From Acinetobacter sp. NIPH 2699 (GTDB lineage Bacteria > Pseudomonadota > Gammaproteobacteria > Pseudomonadales > Moraxellaceae): a stretch of 64,000 nucleotides of DNA. Made by a program: the position numbers and the translations under genes. The notes below the pieces were generated by a model, which saw nothing but the letters and a program-made list of their open reading frames with translations, was not told the DNA's origin and searched no databases. Positions within the stretch are counted from its first letter, which is position 1; each line of letters starts with the position of its first letter. Shown in pieces: positions 63,508 to 64,000 of this stretch. The stretch is taken from the NCBI RefSeq assembly GCF_022549355.1, contig NZ_JAKZGL010000006.1:124001-188000 (forward strand), given 5' to 3'.

Positions 63508-63831
63508 ATGAATAATAAGGTGAAAATTATCTTAAGTGCTGCCATTGTGTTTGGTTTGGTGATTGCATTGGTTATTTATTTTAAGCCAACTAATGAAGCA
63601 TCAGTTTCAGTGAATATGCACCCAACAGATACAACCTCACAAAGTGCACCAGACAATCAAAATGTACTCATAACTAATGCAAGTCATCCAACTCAATTAG
63701 CTTCTGATACTGAACAGGCTGCCACTAATGCTTCGGGTGACAATGAATTGGTTGATACTAAAAGTGATATGAGCATTCAACCGATTGATCCAGAAACCGA
63801 TATAGGCAACCAAATTATTCAATCAAATTGA
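63508..63831 (+). CDS. hypothetical membrane-anchored or exported protein
   Basis: A 107-residue protein with an N-terminal hydrophobic segment (VKIILSAAIVFGLVIALVIYF) and a polar, Ser/Thr/Asn/Asp-rich remainder, probably periplasmic and disordered. No family is recognised. ATG 63508 (GAG upstream) is chosen over GTG 63496. It precedes another exported-protein gene by 41 bases and may be co-transcribed with it. Confidence 0.6.
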   Translation: MNNKVKIILSAAIVFGLVIALVIYFKPTNEASVSVNMHPTDTTSQSAPDNQNVLITNASHPTQLASDTEQAATNASGDNELVDTKSDMSIQPIDPETDIGNQIIQSN

Positions 63832-63872
63832 TCAACATAATTTTGTTAAACAGATAAAAAAGGAAAATATTT

Positions 63873-64000
63873 ATGATTTACAAAAAACTTTTGTTAGCAA
63901 TATGCCTTGGTCTAACCTTTGGGGCTAGCACTGTACAAGCGCAAATTTCACCACAGGCTGCAAATGCGCAATTGAGTAATGCTGCTAAACAAAAAATTCA
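63873..64000 (+). CDS. exported protein, 5' part only
   Basis: ATG 63873 with AGGA upstream opens a frame running off the window. The first 22 residues are a signal peptide (MIYKKLLLAICLGLTFGAST, VQA) cut before QISPQ. The mature start is Ala/Asn/Gln-rich (QAANAQLSNAAKQK). The rest is outside the window, so no function can be given. Confidence 0.75.
   Translation, partial: MIYKKLLLAICLGLTFGASTVQAQISPQAANAQLSNAAKQKI

Overview
The window looks like a chromosomal segment of an Acinetobacter species. The DNA is AT-rich. It carries a membrane PQQ glucose dehydrogenase of exactly the Acinetobacter type (801 residues), two OmpA-family porins with the Acinetobacter-style N-terminus, a VgrG whose N-terminal two thirds follow the Acinetobacter pattern, and the order trpA-accD-folC-SPOR. 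The species cannot be fixed from the sequence alone. No tRNA, rRNA, CRISPR array or intact insertion sequence was seen.

Layout. (1) 1-13.5 kb is accessory: a type VI secretion spike protein (VgrG) with an ~840-residue C-terminal extension (a metal-site-like motif, a LysM module and a HET-C-like domain). It is followed by four translationally coupled lipoprotein genes that alternate between two subtypes (A-B-A-B), a scrap of a different toxin tip and its probable immunity gene (both broken), an orphan copy of the HET-C C-terminus, and a second A-B lipoprotein pair. This is a polymorphic toxin/immunity island with visible duplication and recombination scars. (2) 13.5-25 kb holds a ferritin-like hydrolase divergent from an AraC regulator, a NhaC antiporter, the trpA-accD-folC-SPOR operon, a small phosphatase/metallo-beta-lactamase-fold pair and a 1-Cys peroxiredoxin. 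(3) 25-35 kb holds secA, lpxO, an MHS-type transporter, a PAQR/hemolysin III protein, a methyltransferase, an acetyltransferase, and a patatin-like lipase flanked by two paralogous mini membrane proteins. (4) 35-50 kb holds beta-oxidation genes, two regulators, a CoA-transferase, an OprB-type porin next to gcd, sulfite reductase with its DUF934 partner, and a second thiolase. (5) 50-64 kb holds a lone pseudopilin, tandem ompA paralogues, rtcB with a structured leader and a 52-residue downstream gene, lysP, rsmC, a purine/pyrimidine permease, typA, mscL, a GGCT-like gene, a broken parvulin gene and two exported proteins at the end.

How the parts work together. The first 13 kb is best read as one competition module: VgrG delivers its own C-terminal effector, and the lipoproteins are the probable immunity set. 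OprB and Gcd are a plausible pair for periplasmic aldose uptake and oxidation. The thiolase/3-hydroxyacyl-CoA dehydrogenase genes plus the second thiolase serve fatty acid breakdown. Several untranslated regions look regulatory: the rtcB leader with competing hairpins, the oprB hairpin that covers its ribosome-binding site, and a related pair of hairpin-rich intergenic repeats at 15.6 kb and 37.5 kb.
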